NCBI RefSeq assembly: GCF_000238795.1
Contig: NZ_AFNK01000078.1
Span: 20,465-84,464 of the forward strand
Direction of reading: 5' to 3'
Source of the DNA: Haemophilus sputorum CCUG 13788
GTDB taxonomy: Bacteria; Pseudomonadota; Gammaproteobacteria; Enterobacterales; Pasteurellaceae
Length of the DNA: 64,000 bases
The translations under genes and the position numbers were made by a program. Of this stretch, positions 34,521 through 44,768 are shown piece by piece (position 1 is the stretch's first letter; every line of letters starts with the position of its first letter). The notes beneath the pieces are model-generated. The model did no database searches. It had not been told where the DNA came from and worked only from the letters and a program-made list of their open reading frames with translations.

Positions 34521-34546
34521 CAAGTTCGGATATTATAACAATTTTG

Positions 34547-36568
34547 TTATTTTGTATCAATTTCCAACCAATCGACCATCATTTGCTCAGCTTCTTTCAA
34601 GAAGAAATCTGGTGCTTCATAGTCTTTCGGTAAGTCATCAATATGTTTTAACAATTTTTTGCCTTCACGTTTAAAACGTTCATTGATATTTTTCAAGCGA
34701 CGAGCATCATCTTCCGCTTCCTCTTTTTGGCGTTCAGCTAAATTTAAAGAGGTAAACTTACGATTATCTCGCTCTCTAGCAATCTCAATTTCTTTATTTA
34801 ATACGATAAATTCTGGAGATTGCTCAATTCGTGCTTCATGTTTGTCAGTCAATTGTGAAACAACATCACGAGCATGACCCGCTTCAGCATATTTTGCCGC
34901 TGGAATTTTATCCCAAGGTAACGCATTATCTTCGAAACTTTCGCCTGTTTTTTCAGCATTAATCACTTCTGGGAATTTAATATCTGCATCCACCCCTTTT
35001 AACTGGGTACTTCCACCGTTAATTCGGTAGAATTTTTGGATCGTGTATTGAATATAACCCAATGGCTCTTTATCTAAATCATAAATAAAGTTTAATGAGC
35101 GACTTTGCTGTACGGTACCTTTACCAAAGGTTGTCTGTCCAACGATAATCGCACGATTATAATCTTGTAATGCTGCCGCAAAGATTTCTGAAGCTGAGGC
35201 ACTATGGCGGTTAATCATTACCATCATTTTGCCGTCATATAACGATGTATCTGCATCAGGATCTTCATGCACTTTAATCCGGTCGAAAGCATCACGGACT
35301 TGTACCACTGGGCCTTCTTTAATGAATAATCCAGTAAGTTCAATAACTTCAGTTAATGAACCACCGCCATTTTCACGTAAATCAATAATCAAGCCTTCTG
35401 CTTTTTTTCCCTTCATTTCGCTTAACAATTTACGCACATCTTCTGTTAAACCAATGTAGAAAGTAGGAATTTTAATTACCGCAATATTTTTACCGTCGAT
35501 TTTATCTACCGTCAGTTTGGCAGCACTATCTTCAATACGCACTTTATCGCGGACTAAAGTAATAATTTTGGTTTTTCCACCTTTTTCTGGTTCAATTTCT
35601 AGGCGAACTTTTGAACCTTTTTTCCCTTTAATTTTATCGACCACATCATCTAAACGCCAACCGATAACATCCTCGATTGGTCCACTTTCACCTTGTCCAA
35701 CACCAACGATTTTATCATTTACCGCAATACGTTTGCTTCGTGCTGCAGGCGCACCAGGTACGAGTGATTTAATTGTCGTGACATCATCTTCCATTGAAAG
35801 CGTTGCCCCAATTCCTTCTAAAGAAAGGTTCATACTTTCTTGGAAAGCCTTCGCTGAACGAGGCGATAAGAAGTTAGTATGTGGATCAATCTCTAGCGCA
35901 AATGAATTTAAATAAGTTTGTAAAATATCGTCTGCTTTCGTTTGAGTTAATCGTTTGATTGCTAGGTTATAACGTTTGGCTAAAGTCTTTTTAATTTCCG
36001 GCCATTTTTTATCTTTAAGATGTAAATTGATAATTTCATATTTCACGCGCGCTTCCCATAATTTATCCGCTTCTTCTACGGTTTTTGGGAATGGCGATTT
36101 TTCACGATCATTTTCAATTTCATCATTACCTTTTAAATCAGGCTCATTATCTAATAGAGACAAAGCAAATTTATAACGCTCATAACGGCGTTTTAAAAGT
36201 AAATCATAAATTGCAAATGCAGCATCTAACTGACCTTCATACAGTTGGTCATCTAAAACCGAAGCATATTTCTCTCGCAATTCGTCTATATCTGACTGTA
36301 AAAACGTCATATGCATACTATCAAGCATATTGATATAGCGATCAAAAATCTTACCCGCAAATTCATCATCTAATTTAAATTTGTGGTAATGCGATTGTGT
36401 TAGGCGAGCTGTAACACGTTTAGTCGAAATTTTGTGTTGTTCGCTCGGTTTAGGTAAAACAATTTCATTTTGTTGAATTTGCGGTTCAATCGCAAATACT
36501 TGACTGGTAAATAATCCAATCAACCATACTGTCATGAATCGGCTAAATTTATTCACTTTCATTAGCAT
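34547..36568 (-). CDS. prc: Carboxy-terminal (tail-specific) protease
   Basis: Periplasmic S41 protease that trims lipoproteins, murein hydrolases and PBP3. 673 residues with N-terminal signal/anchor (cleavage near VFA-IE, residue 26-27). A PDZ domain at about 235-330 is followed by the Ser/Lys dyad: serine in SASAS (456-460) and K483 in FGKG. Downstream of proQ as in E. coli and H. influenzae. The start could be the ATG two codons later. Confidence 0.94.
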   Translation of the reverse strand: MLMKVNKFSRFMTVWLIGLFTSQVFAIEPQIQQNEIVLPKPSEQHKISTKRVTARLTQSHYHKFKLDDEFAGKIFDRYINMLDSMHMTFLQSDIDELREKYASVLDDQLYEGQLDAAFAIYDLLLKRRYERYKFALSLLDNEPDLKGNDEIENDREKSPFPKTVEEADKLWEARVKYEIINLHLKDKKWPEIKKTLAKRYNLAIKRLTQTKADDILQTYLNSFALEIDPHTNFLSPRSAKAFQESMNLSLEGIGATLSMEDDVTTIKSLVPGAPAARSKRIAVNDKIVGVGQGESGPIEDVIGWRLDDVVDKIKGKKGSKVRLEIEPEKGGKTKIITLVRDKVRIEDSAAKLTVDKIDGKNIAVIKIPTFYIGLTEDVRKLLSEMKGKKAEGLIIDLRENGGGSLTEVIELTGLFIKEGPVVQVRDAFDRIKVHEDPDADTSLYDGKMMVMINRHSASASEIFAAALQDYNRAIIVGQTTFGKGTVQQSRSLNFIYDLDKEPLGYIQYTIQKFYRINGGSTQLKGVDADIKFPEVINAEKTGESFEDNALPWDKIPAAKYAEAGHARDVVSQLTDKHEARIEQSPEFIVLNKEIEIARERDNRKFTSLNLAERQKEEAEDDARRLKNINERFKREGKKLLKHIDDLPKDYEAPDFFLKEAEQMMVDWLEIDTK

Positions 36569-36651
36569 TTCTCTTCACAATTAAAATCTACTTTTTAAAA
36601 GCAGTTAGGAGGCTCGGCCTCAAATATTCTTTGCAGAAAAAAGAACAACTA

Positions 36652-36695
36652 CAAGCGGTCAGTTTTGCAAAAACCTTTACAAAATCGACCGCTTG
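36652..36695 (-). repeat. Inverted uptake-sequence pair, proQ terminator
   Basis: CAAGCGGTC (36652-36660) and GACCGCTTG (36687-36695), with TTTTG/CAAAA inner pairing, lie 6 bases after the proQ stop. Confidence 0.75.
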
Positions 36696-36701
36696 ATTGC
36701 A

Positions 36702-37271
36702 TTAACGACCAAATTTGGTGGCTAATGCTGCAAGGCTTTCTGCAGAAGCTTTTCCATTATTTTGTGCGTTTTGTGGTTTTTTCACTTTATTGAATGGGCG
36801 TTTTTTAGCTTGTTCACTCGCTTTCTTTTTAAATGATTCTTTACGCTGTGCTTTACGTTGTTCTGCTTTACGTGCGTTAAAAGCTTCTTTCGCTTGCGCT
36901 AAACTTTGTGCTGCGTGTTCTGCTTGTTGAGCATCGACTACACCAGCTTCTTCACCTTGTAAGCCAACACGTACTGCATTTTCTTGACAGCAAGCCAAAT
37001 AGCGCCAGCTCATCGTATAAGCACGTAATACTTGACGAAGTTGTGTTTTACTTACCGTTTCATCATCAGCAAGTGCTTCGGCTAAATCTTGGAATAAACC
37101 TACTTTTAATGGCTTAGCTTTACCTTCTAAACTAAAGCAAAGTGGGAATTTTTGTGCTAAATAGGCAATAACTTCTTTGGTTGGAGGGTTAACTTTATTG
37201 GTTGCACCTGCAGCCGGTTGGTTTTCTGATGGCTGTTGTGATACTTGGGTTTCTAATTCTTGTTCTGACAT
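36702..37271 (-). CDS. proQ: RNA chaperone ProQ
   Basis: 189 residues. An acidic, Q-rich N-terminus leads to the FinO/ProQ RNA-binding domain (about 27-120, PLCFSLEGKAKPLKVGLFQDL), then a lysine/arginine-rich linker (130-175). E. coli ProQ (232 residues) ends in a Tudor-like domain; here the protein stops soon after the linker with SLAALATKFGR, so that domain is missing. It binds sRNAs and mRNA 3' ends in relatives. It precedes prc, as is usual. Confidence 0.9.
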   Translation of the reverse strand: MSEQELETQVSQQPSENQPAAGATNKVNPPTKEVIAYLAQKFPLCFSLEGKAKPLKVGLFQDLAEALADDETVSKTQLRQVLRAYTMSWRYLACCQENAVRVGLQGEEAGVVDAQQAEHAAQSLAQAKEAFNARKAEQRKAQRKESFKKKASEQAKKRPFNKVKKPQNAQNNGKASAESLAALATKFGR

Positions 37272-37599
37272 AATTTTTCCATTTTTGGTGTAAAAATTTG
37301 GTTTGCTAAAACGCCCTAAAACGCGCTTAATTAAAAGTCTCTACTATATTTTATTTGATTAGGAGAGTCTATCATTTTCACGCTATTGGGGCAGAAGTTT
37401 CGTTAAAAAGTTCCCTAAATCGTCAAAACTGACCAAAAGCAAAAATATTGATTGCTTTAGTAGGGGATAAATGGTCTAATCAACAAGCTTTTCGTTGCGT
37501 TAATGTGTTCTCTTTTTTCATCTCTATTTTCCAGAGCGTTCTGAGTAGTTCCATCCGCTCTCGTTGAGCATATTGATTATTTTTAAAAAGGAAAATGTT
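37272..37599. promoter_or_regulatory. Divergent proQ / cold-shock gene control region
   Basis: This 328-base region has no gene. The minus strand has TAGACT (37371-37366) and TATAGT (37348-37343) with 17-bp spacing, a good proQ promoter. The plus side gives the cold-shock gene a long leader; AGAGCG near 37534 can pair with CGCTCT near 37557 just before the coding start, as in thermosensing csp leaders. I could not place the csp promoter with confidence. Confidence 0.45.
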
Positions 37600-37812
37600 A
37601 TGTCTAAACAAACAGGTACAGTAAAATGGTTTAACGCAACCAAAGGCTTTGGTTTTATCGCACCAGATCAAGGTGGCGAAGATGTGTTTGTTCACTTCTC
37701 TGCAATCGAAAACAACGGCGGTTACCGTACCTTAGAAGAAGGCGCGAAAGTAGAATTTGAAGTTCAAGCTTCAGATCGCGGTGCTTCTGCAGCAAATGTG
37801 AAAAAAATCTAA
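37600..37812 (+). CDS. cspD: Cold-shock domain protein
   Basis: 70-residue OB-fold RNA chaperone. RNP1 is KGFGFI and RNP2 is VFVHF. The start at 37600 has AAAAAGGAAAATGTT upstream; an in-frame ATG 36 bases before would add an unrelated hydrophobic stretch. It could equally be called CspA-like; the H. influenzae homologue is usually labelled cspD. It may melt mRNA secondary structure at low temperature or in stationary phase. Confidence 0.9.
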   Translation: MSKQTGTVKWFNATKGFGFIAPDQGGEDVFVHFSAIENNGGYRTLEEGAKVEFEVQASDRGASAANVKKI

Positions 37813-37826
37813 TTTTTCTGAATTTT

Positions 37827-37855
37827 AAAAAACCTTGTTTTAACAAGGTTTTTTA
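37827..37855. terminator. Cold-shock gene terminator
   Basis: AAAAAACCTTGTT with AACAAGGTTTTTT (37827-37839, 37842-37854) around a tiny loop. It may also serve the convergent hypothetical gene. Confidence 0.85.
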
Positions 37856-37860
37856 ATTAT

Positions 37861-38379
37861 CTAATCAGTGTTAATAAACTTTGAAAACTTAACAGAAGAA
37901 ATATCTTTTTTATCAAATTGAGTTTTCCTACCTTTCCCATTTCGAGTCTCTAAGTTTTCTTTAGCGATTAAGAAAATATTATTTCCAGAAGGCTTCAAAT
38001 AATACCTTTCAAGATTAGCCTGTCCGTTTCCATATTCCAAATCTATGATAAACATGTCATTTTCTACATCTATGCTAGGAAAAACTTCATCTAACTCATC
38101 AAATAATTTCGTAGTATAAATATACTCACCATTTTTCTTAAAAAAGACATCATATCTTTTCTGCATACAAATCTCACCAGATTGGTCTAAATAAGAAATG
38201 AGAAACATCTTAGTGTCGTTTAAACTTACTGTTTTATCTAGCAAAATATTTTTATTTGATAATATTTGTGCAAGTACAACCTGTTCTTGTGTGCAAGGGT
38301 TAAATACTTCAATTGCTTTTGCATAAGCATTATTTAGCAATACCAAATATGAGAGCGTCATTAAAAAATATTTTTTCAT
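37861..38379 (-). CDS. Hypothetical secreted protein
   Basis: 172 residues from the ATG at 38379, which begins a classical signal peptide (MKKYFLMTLSYLVLLNNAYA, cleavage after residue 20). The frame could start 7 codons earlier. The mature part is mostly beta-strand-like with two cysteines (near NPCTQ and EICMQ) that may form a disulfide. No recognisable family. It lies alone between the cold-shock gene and pepN. Confidence 0.65.
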   Translation of the reverse strand: MKKYFLMTLSYLVLLNNAYAKAIEVFNPCTQEQVVLAQILSNKNILLDKTVSLNDTKMFLISYLDQSGEICMQKRYDVFFKKNGEYIYTTKLFDELDEVFPSIDVENDMFIIDLEYGNGQANLERYYLKPSGNNIFLIAKENLETRNGKGRKTQFDKKDISSVKFSKFINTD

Positions 38380-38418
38380 AGCATTTCTTATTATTATCAA
38401 TGAGCAGAAAATTAGGAA

Positions 38419-38453
38419 AAAGGGTAAAACATACGACTAATGTTTTACCCTTT
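38419..38453 (-). terminator. pepN terminator
   Basis: A 14-bp stem AAAGGGTAAAACAT / ATGTTTTACCCTTT with TTTTTCC following on the minus strand. Confidence 0.85.
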
Positions 38454-38469
38454 GGTGTTTTCGCCTAAA

Positions 38470-41079
38470 TTATAATAAAGCTTTTTCTATTTTTTCAAAT
38501 AAATCACGCGCTAAATTATCTAGGCCTTTTAATCGTTCTAGCCCTCTGCGCATTAAGGTTTGACGTTGATTATCATAGCGAGAAAGTTTAATTAAAGGTT
38601 CAATTAAACGTGCAGCAACTTGCGGGTTGCTTTCATTCAATTTAATCAAGACTTCTACTAAAAAGCGATAACCAGAGCCATCAACAGCATGGAAAGCTTT
38701 CGGGTTTTGGCTTGCAAAAGCACCGACAAGCGCTCTAACACGATTCGGGTTATTAAAATTAAAGCTTGGATGAGCCATTAATTTCTCAACTATCGCTAAA
38801 ACGTCGTCATCCGGTCTTGTTGCTTGCAATGCAAACCATTTATCCATAACTAAACCGTCATGACTCCATTGTGCTTCAAAGTCTGCTAGTAGTTCTTCTT
38901 GACAAGCTAACTGTGCTTTCGTTGCAGCAGTTAATGCTGCTAATGTATCAGTCATATTGTCCGCTTGTTCATAATGAGAACTTACCAATTCCTCGCCTTG
39001 ATCAGTAAAAGCTAGATAAGAAAGACAAACATTTCGTAATGCACGTTTATCAATATCTTCTGCAACAACACGATAAGCACCGCATTGATTTTCTTGATAT
39101 AAACGGAATAAACGATCTTGGCAAGCTGTTGCAATCGATTCTAATAGATATTGGCGAACGACTGCGATACCTTGTGGATCGATAATTTTGAACTGTTCAG
39201 CAAACTCTGTTTCTTTTGGTAAAGTTAACATCAATGCTTTTAAGCCAGTATCGACTTTCTCATCATCCATAAGCACTTTGAGTGCTTCCAAAAAGTCCAT
39301 ATTAAACTGCATCAAGTCACCTTGATGGTAGTTAAATAAGTTTTCGCGTAACTCACGATTGAACAAGGTTTGGATCATATCCCAACGGCTAAAATCATTC
39401 TCGACGCAAGTTAATAAACGGATTAACTGTGCTGTAGTATAATCATAACTTAATCGAACTGGTGCAGAGAAATCCGCTAATAATGCAGGAATTGGGCGTT
39501 CACTAACATGGTAAAACTCAAAAGTTTGCTGTGCTTGAGTCAAACTTAACACATCCCCTACTGAACCATTTTTGTCAATTAACGGAATTTTTTGACCGCT
39601 TGTTTCACCATATAACGCTAATTTAACCGGAATATGTAAATTTAATTTCTCTAATTGATCAGCTGTTGGTTCAGTAAGCTGGCTAATATGCAAACGATAG
39701 CATTGCGTATTTTCATCGTACTCATCACGCACAGTTAATTCAGGCGTACCTGATTGGCTATACCAACGACGGAATTGTGTTAAATCAATGTTTGAAACAC
39801 GCTCCATTGCTGACACAAAATCTTCACAAGTTGCTGCTTTTCCATCGTTTTCTGCAACATATAACTGCATGCCTTTTTGGAATAGCTCTTCACCTAATAA
39901 AGTATGAATCATGCGAATCACTTCCGCCCCTTTTTCATAAACAGTGACAGTATAGAAGTTATTCATTTCGATCACTTTTTCTGGGCGAATTGGATGCGCC
40001 ATTGGGCTTGCATCTTCAGCAAATTGGACAGTACGCAATAAACGAACATCTTCAATACGTTTTGCCGAACGAGACCAAAGATCAGAAGTAAATTCTTGAT
40101 CTCTAAAAACAGTTAACCCTTCTTTTAAGCTTAACTGGAACCAATCTCGACAAGTAATACGGTTGCCCGTCCAGTTATGGAAATATTCATGTGCAATCAC
40201 GCTTTCGATATTAAGATAATCTTCATCCGTAGCGGTTTCTGGTTTTGCTAATACAAACTTAGAGTTGAAGATATTTAAACCTTTATTCTCCATCGCGCCC
40301 ATATTAAAGAAATCTACGGCAACGATCATATAAATGTCTAAATCGTATTCTAAACCAAAACGTTCTTCGTCCCATTTCATCGCACGTTTTAGGCTTTCCA
40401 TTGCCCAGCCTGCACGATCTAAATTACCGCGATCGACATAAATTTCTAACGCAACCTCACGTCCACTTTTAGTGATAAATTTATCTTCAAGGAGATCAAA
40501 ATCGCCTGCGACTAATGCAAATAGATAGCTTGGTTTGAAAAATGGATCTTCCCATTCTACCCAATGACGGCCATCCGCTAGTTCTCCTTGTGCAATACGA
40601 TTGCCGTTAGAAAGTAAATACGGATATTTGGTTTTAGAAGCGGTTATTTTTGTCCGATATTTTGCTAAAACATCTGGTCTATCAAGCATATAGGTGATTT
40701 GTCTAAATCCTTCTGCCTCACACTGTGTACAAATGCCTTCACCCGATTGATATAGACCTTGTAGCGAAGTATTTTGGCTTGGATTTAAAGCAGTTTCAAT
40801 TTGTAGTTCAAATTGATCCGCTAAATCAGACACATCAATAGTTAACGCTTCATCATCTTTTTGATATTGCAAATAAGCTACGCCATTAACTTTCAATGCG
40901 AGAAAATCAAAACTATGTCCATCTAAACGAAGCGTTTTTGCGCCGACTTTTTTACGTTCAACTTTTAAAGTTGATGTCACAAAAGTTCTATCTGCATCTA
41001 ACTGAATATCTAAATAAATGTCGTTAACTGTAAAATCAGGTGCTTGATAATCTTTTCTAAATTTTGCTTTAGGTTGCAT
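38470..41079 (-). CDS. pepN: Aminopeptidase N (M1 family)
   Basis: Cytoplasmic zinc aminopeptidase of 869 residues (E. coli 870). Substrate motif GAMEN at 261-265, zinc ligands H297, H301 (HEYFH) and E320, and the C-terminal helical superhelix of the M1 family. It handles the last steps of cytosolic protein turnover. Single gene with its own terminator. Confidence 0.97.
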   Translation of the reverse strand: MQPKAKFRKDYQAPDFTVNDIYLDIQLDADRTFVTSTLKVERKKVGAKTLRLDGHSFDFLALKVNGVAYLQYQKDDEALTIDVSDLADQFELQIETALNPSQNTSLQGLYQSGEGICTQCEAEGFRQITYMLDRPDVLAKYRTKITASKTKYPYLLSNGNRIAQGELADGRHWVEWEDPFFKPSYLFALVAGDFDLLEDKFITKSGREVALEIYVDRGNLDRAGWAMESLKRAMKWDEERFGLEYDLDIYMIVAVDFFNMGAMENKGLNIFNSKFVLAKPETATDEDYLNIESVIAHEYFHNWTGNRITCRDWFQLSLKEGLTVFRDQEFTSDLWSRSAKRIEDVRLLRTVQFAEDASPMAHPIRPEKVIEMNNFYTVTVYEKGAEVIRMIHTLLGEELFQKGMQLYVAENDGKAATCEDFVSAMERVSNIDLTQFRRWYSQSGTPELTVRDEYDENTQCYRLHISQLTEPTADQLEKLNLHIPVKLALYGETSGQKIPLIDKNGSVGDVLSLTQAQQTFEFYHVSERPIPALLADFSAPVRLSYDYTTAQLIRLLTCVENDFSRWDMIQTLFNRELRENLFNYHQGDLMQFNMDFLEALKVLMDDEKVDTGLKALMLTLPKETEFAEQFKIIDPQGIAVVRQYLLESIATACQDRLFRLYQENQCGAYRVVAEDIDKRALRNVCLSYLAFTDQGEELVSSHYEQADNMTDTLAALTAATKAQLACQEELLADFEAQWSHDGLVMDKWFALQATRPDDDVLAIVEKLMAHPSFNFNNPNRVRALVGAFASQNPKAFHAVDGSGYRFLVEVLIKLNESNPQVAARLIEPLIKLSRYDNQRQTLMRRGLERLKGLDNLARDLFEKIEKALL

Positions 41080-41135
41080 TGGAAAACCCCACTGGCTTAA
41101 ATAAAAAGCGAATATGTTATTTAAGAGAAAATAAA

Positions 41136-41166
41136 AATGGGTTAAGGCATTTAACCCTAACCCATT
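41136..41166 (-). terminator. Terminator at the end of the dcw cluster
   Basis: AATGGGTTA (41136-41144) with TAACCCATT (41158-41166) and a nested GGGTTAA/TTAACCC alternative; T-rich on the minus strand. It follows lpxC. Confidence 0.8.
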
Positions 41167-41179
41167 AAGATATGATTGA

Positions 41180-42100
41180 CTAAATTAGGACTTGCTCGCT
41201 AATTCGATAACCTGCCGGTGCGCTTTCTTTGTCTTCAAAGGTCACAAATTCCCACGCATTTTCATTAGCTAAAATAGCGCGTAGTAATTTGTTATTTACA
41301 CCATGCCCTGATTTATAAGCACGGAAATCACCTAAAATATTGTAACCACACATGAAGAGATCGCCCACTGAATCTAGCATTTTATGCTTAACTAGCTCAT
41401 CTTTATAGCGTAAGCCTTCTTCATTGAGAATACGATATTCATCTAATACGATAGCATTATCTAAACTGCCACCCAATGCTAAACCAATAGATTGAAGATA
41501 TTCAACATCTTTCATGAAAGTAAAGGTTCTTGCTCGGCTAATTTTCTGAATAAAGTTTTCAGCAGAAAGATCCATTTTGAAATTACATACTGATTTACTA
41601 ATCATCGGATGATTAAAATCAATTGTAAAATCTAATTTTAATCCATGCGCATAAGGTCTAATTTCTGCCCATTTGTCCCCTTCTTCTACTCGTACAGTCT
41701 CTTTAATGCGAATAAATTTTTTCGCCGCATTTTGCTCTTCAATACCTGCATCTAGTAAAAGATAAATAAACGGACTTGCGCTACCATCCATAATTGGAAT
41801 TTCAGGCGCATCAACCTCCACAATGAGGTTATCTAGTCCCAATGCTGCCATTGCTGCATTTAAGTGCTCGACTGTTGAAATACGAACACCATCATCGTTG
41901 ATCATGCAAGTACAAAGTTGAGTATCACGAATAGATTCTGCACTTGCTGGAAAATATACCGCAGGCTCTAAATCCGTTCTTGCATAGATAATCCCTGTAT
42001 TCGCCGGTGCTGGACGTAATGTTAAGGTTACCTTCTTACCACTATGCAAACCGATACCGGTTACTTTAGTTGCTTGCTTTAATGTTCTTTGTTTAATCAT
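41180..42100 (-). CDS. lpxC: UDP-3-O-acyl-N-acetylglucosamine deacetylase
   Basis: Committed step of lipid A synthesis; zinc enzyme of 306 residues. Zinc ligands H79 (VEHLNA), H239 and D243 (KHKMLD), with the general acid His in SGHGVNN. N-terminus [21 protein letters not shown] is diagnostic. Last gene of the dcw cluster as in enterics; amount normally set by FtsH proteolysis. Confidence 0.97.
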   Translation of the reverse strand: MIKQRTLKQATKVTGIGLHSGKKVTLTLRPAPANTGIIYARTDLEPAVYFPASAESIRDTQLCTCMINDDGVRISTVEHLNAAMAALGLDNLIVEVDAPEIPIMDGSASPFIYLLLDAGIEEQNAAKKFIRIKETVRVEEGDKWAEIRPYAHGLKLDFTIDFNHPMISKSVCNFKMDLSAENFIQKISRARTFTFMKDVEYLQSIGLALGGSLDNAIVLDEYRILNEEGLRYKDELVKHKMLDSVGDLFMCGYNILGDFRAYKSGHGVNNKLLRAILANENAWEFVTFEDKESAPAGYRISEQVLI

Positions 42101-42133
42101 ATGTATATCCTATATACACCGGCTAAATCTTAA

Positions 42134-43408
42134 TTAACGGCCTTTCATGAAGCCTGGAATTGAACCCGGTGAAAACAACCCAGCTGGATCCACTTGTTGT
42201 GGTCTTGGTGTTGTTTGTTGTGCTGGCTGACCAAATTGACTTGGTTGAGCCTGCTGTGCTTGTTGCCCATAAGCCTGATTATTAAAACCAGGTTGTACTG
42301 ATTGAGACGCTACAGACTGTTGTTGGAAACCACCTAATGTATTAGTTTGACTAACACTATTGGTTGCAACGCGTGGATCAGCTGCTTGTACATGTTGTTG
42401 GGTGTTTAACATTGTATTACGTGGCATTAGTAACTCTTCAGTTTGACCTAAACCTGTCGCGACTAATGTAACACGAATTTGGCCTTCCATTTCTGGATAG
42501 AAAGTTGAACCCACAATAATGGTTGCATCAGGGTCAACCGCTTCAGTGATGTATTCTACAATAGTATTTACTTCAGCTAACTCTAAATCGTCGCTTGAAG
42601 AGATATTCACAAGAATACCTTTCGCGCCAGATAAATCTACATCTTCTAATAATGGACTTGCAACCGCTTCAATTGCTGCTCGCTCTGCACGGCCTTCACC
42701 TTCTGCAAGACCTGTACCCATCATTGCACGTCCCATTTCAGACATTACGCGTTTTACGTCTGCAAAGTCAACGTTGACTAAACCTTCTTTCGTAATCATA
42801 TCAGTAATACCTAATACAGCATTACGTAATACATTATCTGCTACGCTAAAGGCTTCTTTAAATTTAATATTTTTAGGGAGAACTTTTAATAATTTTTCAT
42901 TTTGAATGATAATAAGAGAATCAACATGCTTTGAAAGCTCTTTGATACCTTGCTCAGCATAAGCTGTACGCTTTCTACCTTCAAAATTAAATGGTTTAGT
43001 TACGATACCAACTGTTAATGCCCCTTGGCTTTTTGCGATTTCTGCAATCACTGGAGCAGCACCAGTACCTGTACCACCACCCATACCAGCTGCGATAAAC
43101 ACCATGTCAGCACCTGCAACCATGCTACTTAATGCATCGCGGTCTTCTTCAGCTGCTTGATAACCTACATTCGGATCTGCGCCGGCACCTAAACCTTTAG
43201 TAATTCCAGCACCAATTTGGATGGTTTGACGAACAGAACTAGTACGTAAAACTTGAGCATCTGTATTCACAGAGAAAAACTCAACGCTACCAATATCCAT
43301 CTCATGACTGCTTGTTACCATATGGTTTAGGGCATTACCGCCACCGCCACCAACACCAATAACCTTAATGATTGCATCAGGTGTAGATTCGAAAATAGGT
43401 TCGAACAT
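42134..43408 (-). CDS. ftsZ: Cell division GTPase FtsZ
   Basis: Tubulin homologue forming the division ring. 424 residues from the ATG at 43408 (GGGAG upstream); a frame start at 43450 lies in the ftsA gap and is rejected. GTP motif GGGTGTG in [14 protein letters not shown]-terminal [10 protein letters not shown], synergy-loop region [10 protein letters not shown]-rich linker (about 340-405) leads to the terminal peptide IPGFMKGR that binds FtsA/ZipA. Confidence 0.97.
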   Translation of the reverse strand: MFEPIFESTPDAIIKVIGVGGGGGNALNHMVTSSHEMDIGSVEFFSVNTDAQVLRTSSVRQTIQIGAGITKGLGAGADPNVGYQAAEEDRDALSSMVAGADMVFIAAGMGGGTGTGAAPVIAEIAKSQGALTVGIVTKPFNFEGRKRTAYAEQGIKELSKHVDSLIIIQNEKLLKVLPKNIKFKEAFSVADNVLRNAVLGITDMITKEGLVNVDFADVKRVMSEMGRAMMGTGLAEGEGRAERAAIEAVASPLLEDVDLSGAKGILVNISSSDDLELAEVNTIVEYITEAVDPDATIIVGSTFYPEMEGQIRVTLVATGLGQTEELLMPRNTMLNTQQHVQAADPRVATNSVSQTNTLGGFQQQSVASQSVQPGFNNQAYGQQAQQAQPSQFGQPAQQTTPRPQQVDPAGLFSPGSIPGFMKGR

Positions 43409-43456
43409 GTTTTTTATCTCCCTAAAGAGTCGACGAATCGCCAACATCATAAATAA

Positions 43457-44743
43457 TTAAAAACTTTTTTTGACATATGTCGCTGTTTTTTCAACAGCAT
43501 ATTTAACAGCTTCCCAAATACCACTAACTGGTTTAGGTACAGATACGCCTTTCATATTAGGCATTGTATTGTGGTGATTGTACTGTAAAAGCCCTAAAAC
43601 GGTTGCATACTGTGGTTTACTTACATAATCGGTTAGCCCTTCAATGTTTAAAGGATTGCCAACTCTAACATGAGAACCGAAGACATTTTCAGCACATTTT
43701 ACAACATCTTCAATCTGTGAGCCACCGCCAGTTAATACAAATCCTGCAATTAAATCGTGTTTTATGCCTTTTTGGAACAGATCTTGTCGTAATTGCATCA
43801 ATTCATGCTCAACAACTTTAAATAAATCGGTATAACATTGACTTGTTACTTCCGCAACTTGTTCCCGAGTAAAACCTCTACGCATGGTTCCCGCTAAACC
43901 AATTACTTCAATTTTTTGATCAGCATGATGCGTTGGAGGACTAATTGCACTACCATATTTAATTTTAATATTTTCGGCTTCCGCTCGTGATGTTGCAAAA
44001 ACGTTCGCCAAATAATCGGTAACATTATTACCTGCATATGGCAATACTTTACTAAAACGCAAAGCGCCATCGGTATAGACTAAAATATCCATAGTCCCGC
44101 CACCAATATCAATTAAGCAAACACCAAGCTCTTTCTCATCATCTGTTAACACAGAATAGCTTGATGCAAGACCAGAGAAAACTAAACCACTTTCGTCTTC
44201 TACTTTAAGTTTTGCACGCTCCACTGCATTAACCAGATTACGCTTCCAATCTTGATGACAAGCAATTAAATGCGCTTGTGCTTTTAGACGCATTCCAGAT
44301 AAACCTAATGGGTTTTTTGTTGCTGGTAAATGATCAACTCGATACTCTTGCGGAATAATATGTAACATATCTAACCCATCTGGCAGTTTTACTGAACGAG
44401 CCAGATGAAGCGCTGAATCAATATCTTCTTGTGTCACTAAACCAGATAATGGCACCGTACCACTTTCATTTAAAGCCGTAATATGTTGCCCTGAAATTGC
44501 TAAGGTCACGCCCATGATGTCGCAATCAGCCATAGACTCAGCCTCAGCCACCGCACTTTCAATCGATCTTACCGCGGCATCGAGATCAATTACACCTCCG
44601 CGATCAATCCCTCTAGAAAGTGCTGTTCCTCGACCAAGCACGGTCACAACACCATCAGGTCTTACTTCTCCTACTACGGCAACAACCTTTGATGTGCCAA
44701 TATCTAATCCTACAAGCGTTCGAGATTCTGCTACTTTTGTCAT
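43457..44743 (-). CDS. ftsA: Cell division protein FtsA
   Basis: Actin-like ATPase tethering FtsZ to the membrane. 428 residues, phosphate-1 loop LVGLDIGTSKV, phosphate-2 CLIDIGGGTMD, adenosine motif GFVLTGGGSQI, and a C-terminal amphipathic tail (YAVEKTATYVKKSF). Between ftsQ and ftsZ as usual. An AAGTGCGGT-type uptake sequence lies inside at 44550-44558. Confidence 0.97.
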   Translation of the reverse strand: MTKVAESRTLVGLDIGTSKVVAVVGEVRPDGVVTVLGRGTALSRGIDRGGVIDLDAAVRSIESAVAEAESMADCDIMGVTLAISGQHITALNESGTVPLSGLVTQEDIDSALHLARSVKLPDGLDMLHIIPQEYRVDHLPATKNPLGLSGMRLKAQAHLIACHQDWKRNLVNAVERAKLKVEDESGLVFSGLASSYSVLTDDEKELGVCLIDIGGGTMDILVYTDGALRFSKVLPYAGNNVTDYLANVFATSRAEAENIKIKYGSAISPPTHHADQKIEVIGLAGTMRRGFTREQVAEVTSQCYTDLFKVVEHELMQLRQDLFQKGIKHDLIAGFVLTGGGSQIEDVVKCAENVFGSHVRVGNPLNIEGLTDYVSKPQYATVLGLLQYNHHNTMPNMKGVSVPKPVSGIWEAVKYAVEKTATYVKKSF

Positions 44744-44768
44744 ATTATTTGATTACTATATTTGCTAT

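Noticed and set aside
35517..35915. Open frame of 132 codons opposite prc
   Set aside because: Antisense shadow of a conserved protease, serine-rich by mirror codon bias, no ribosome site or homology.
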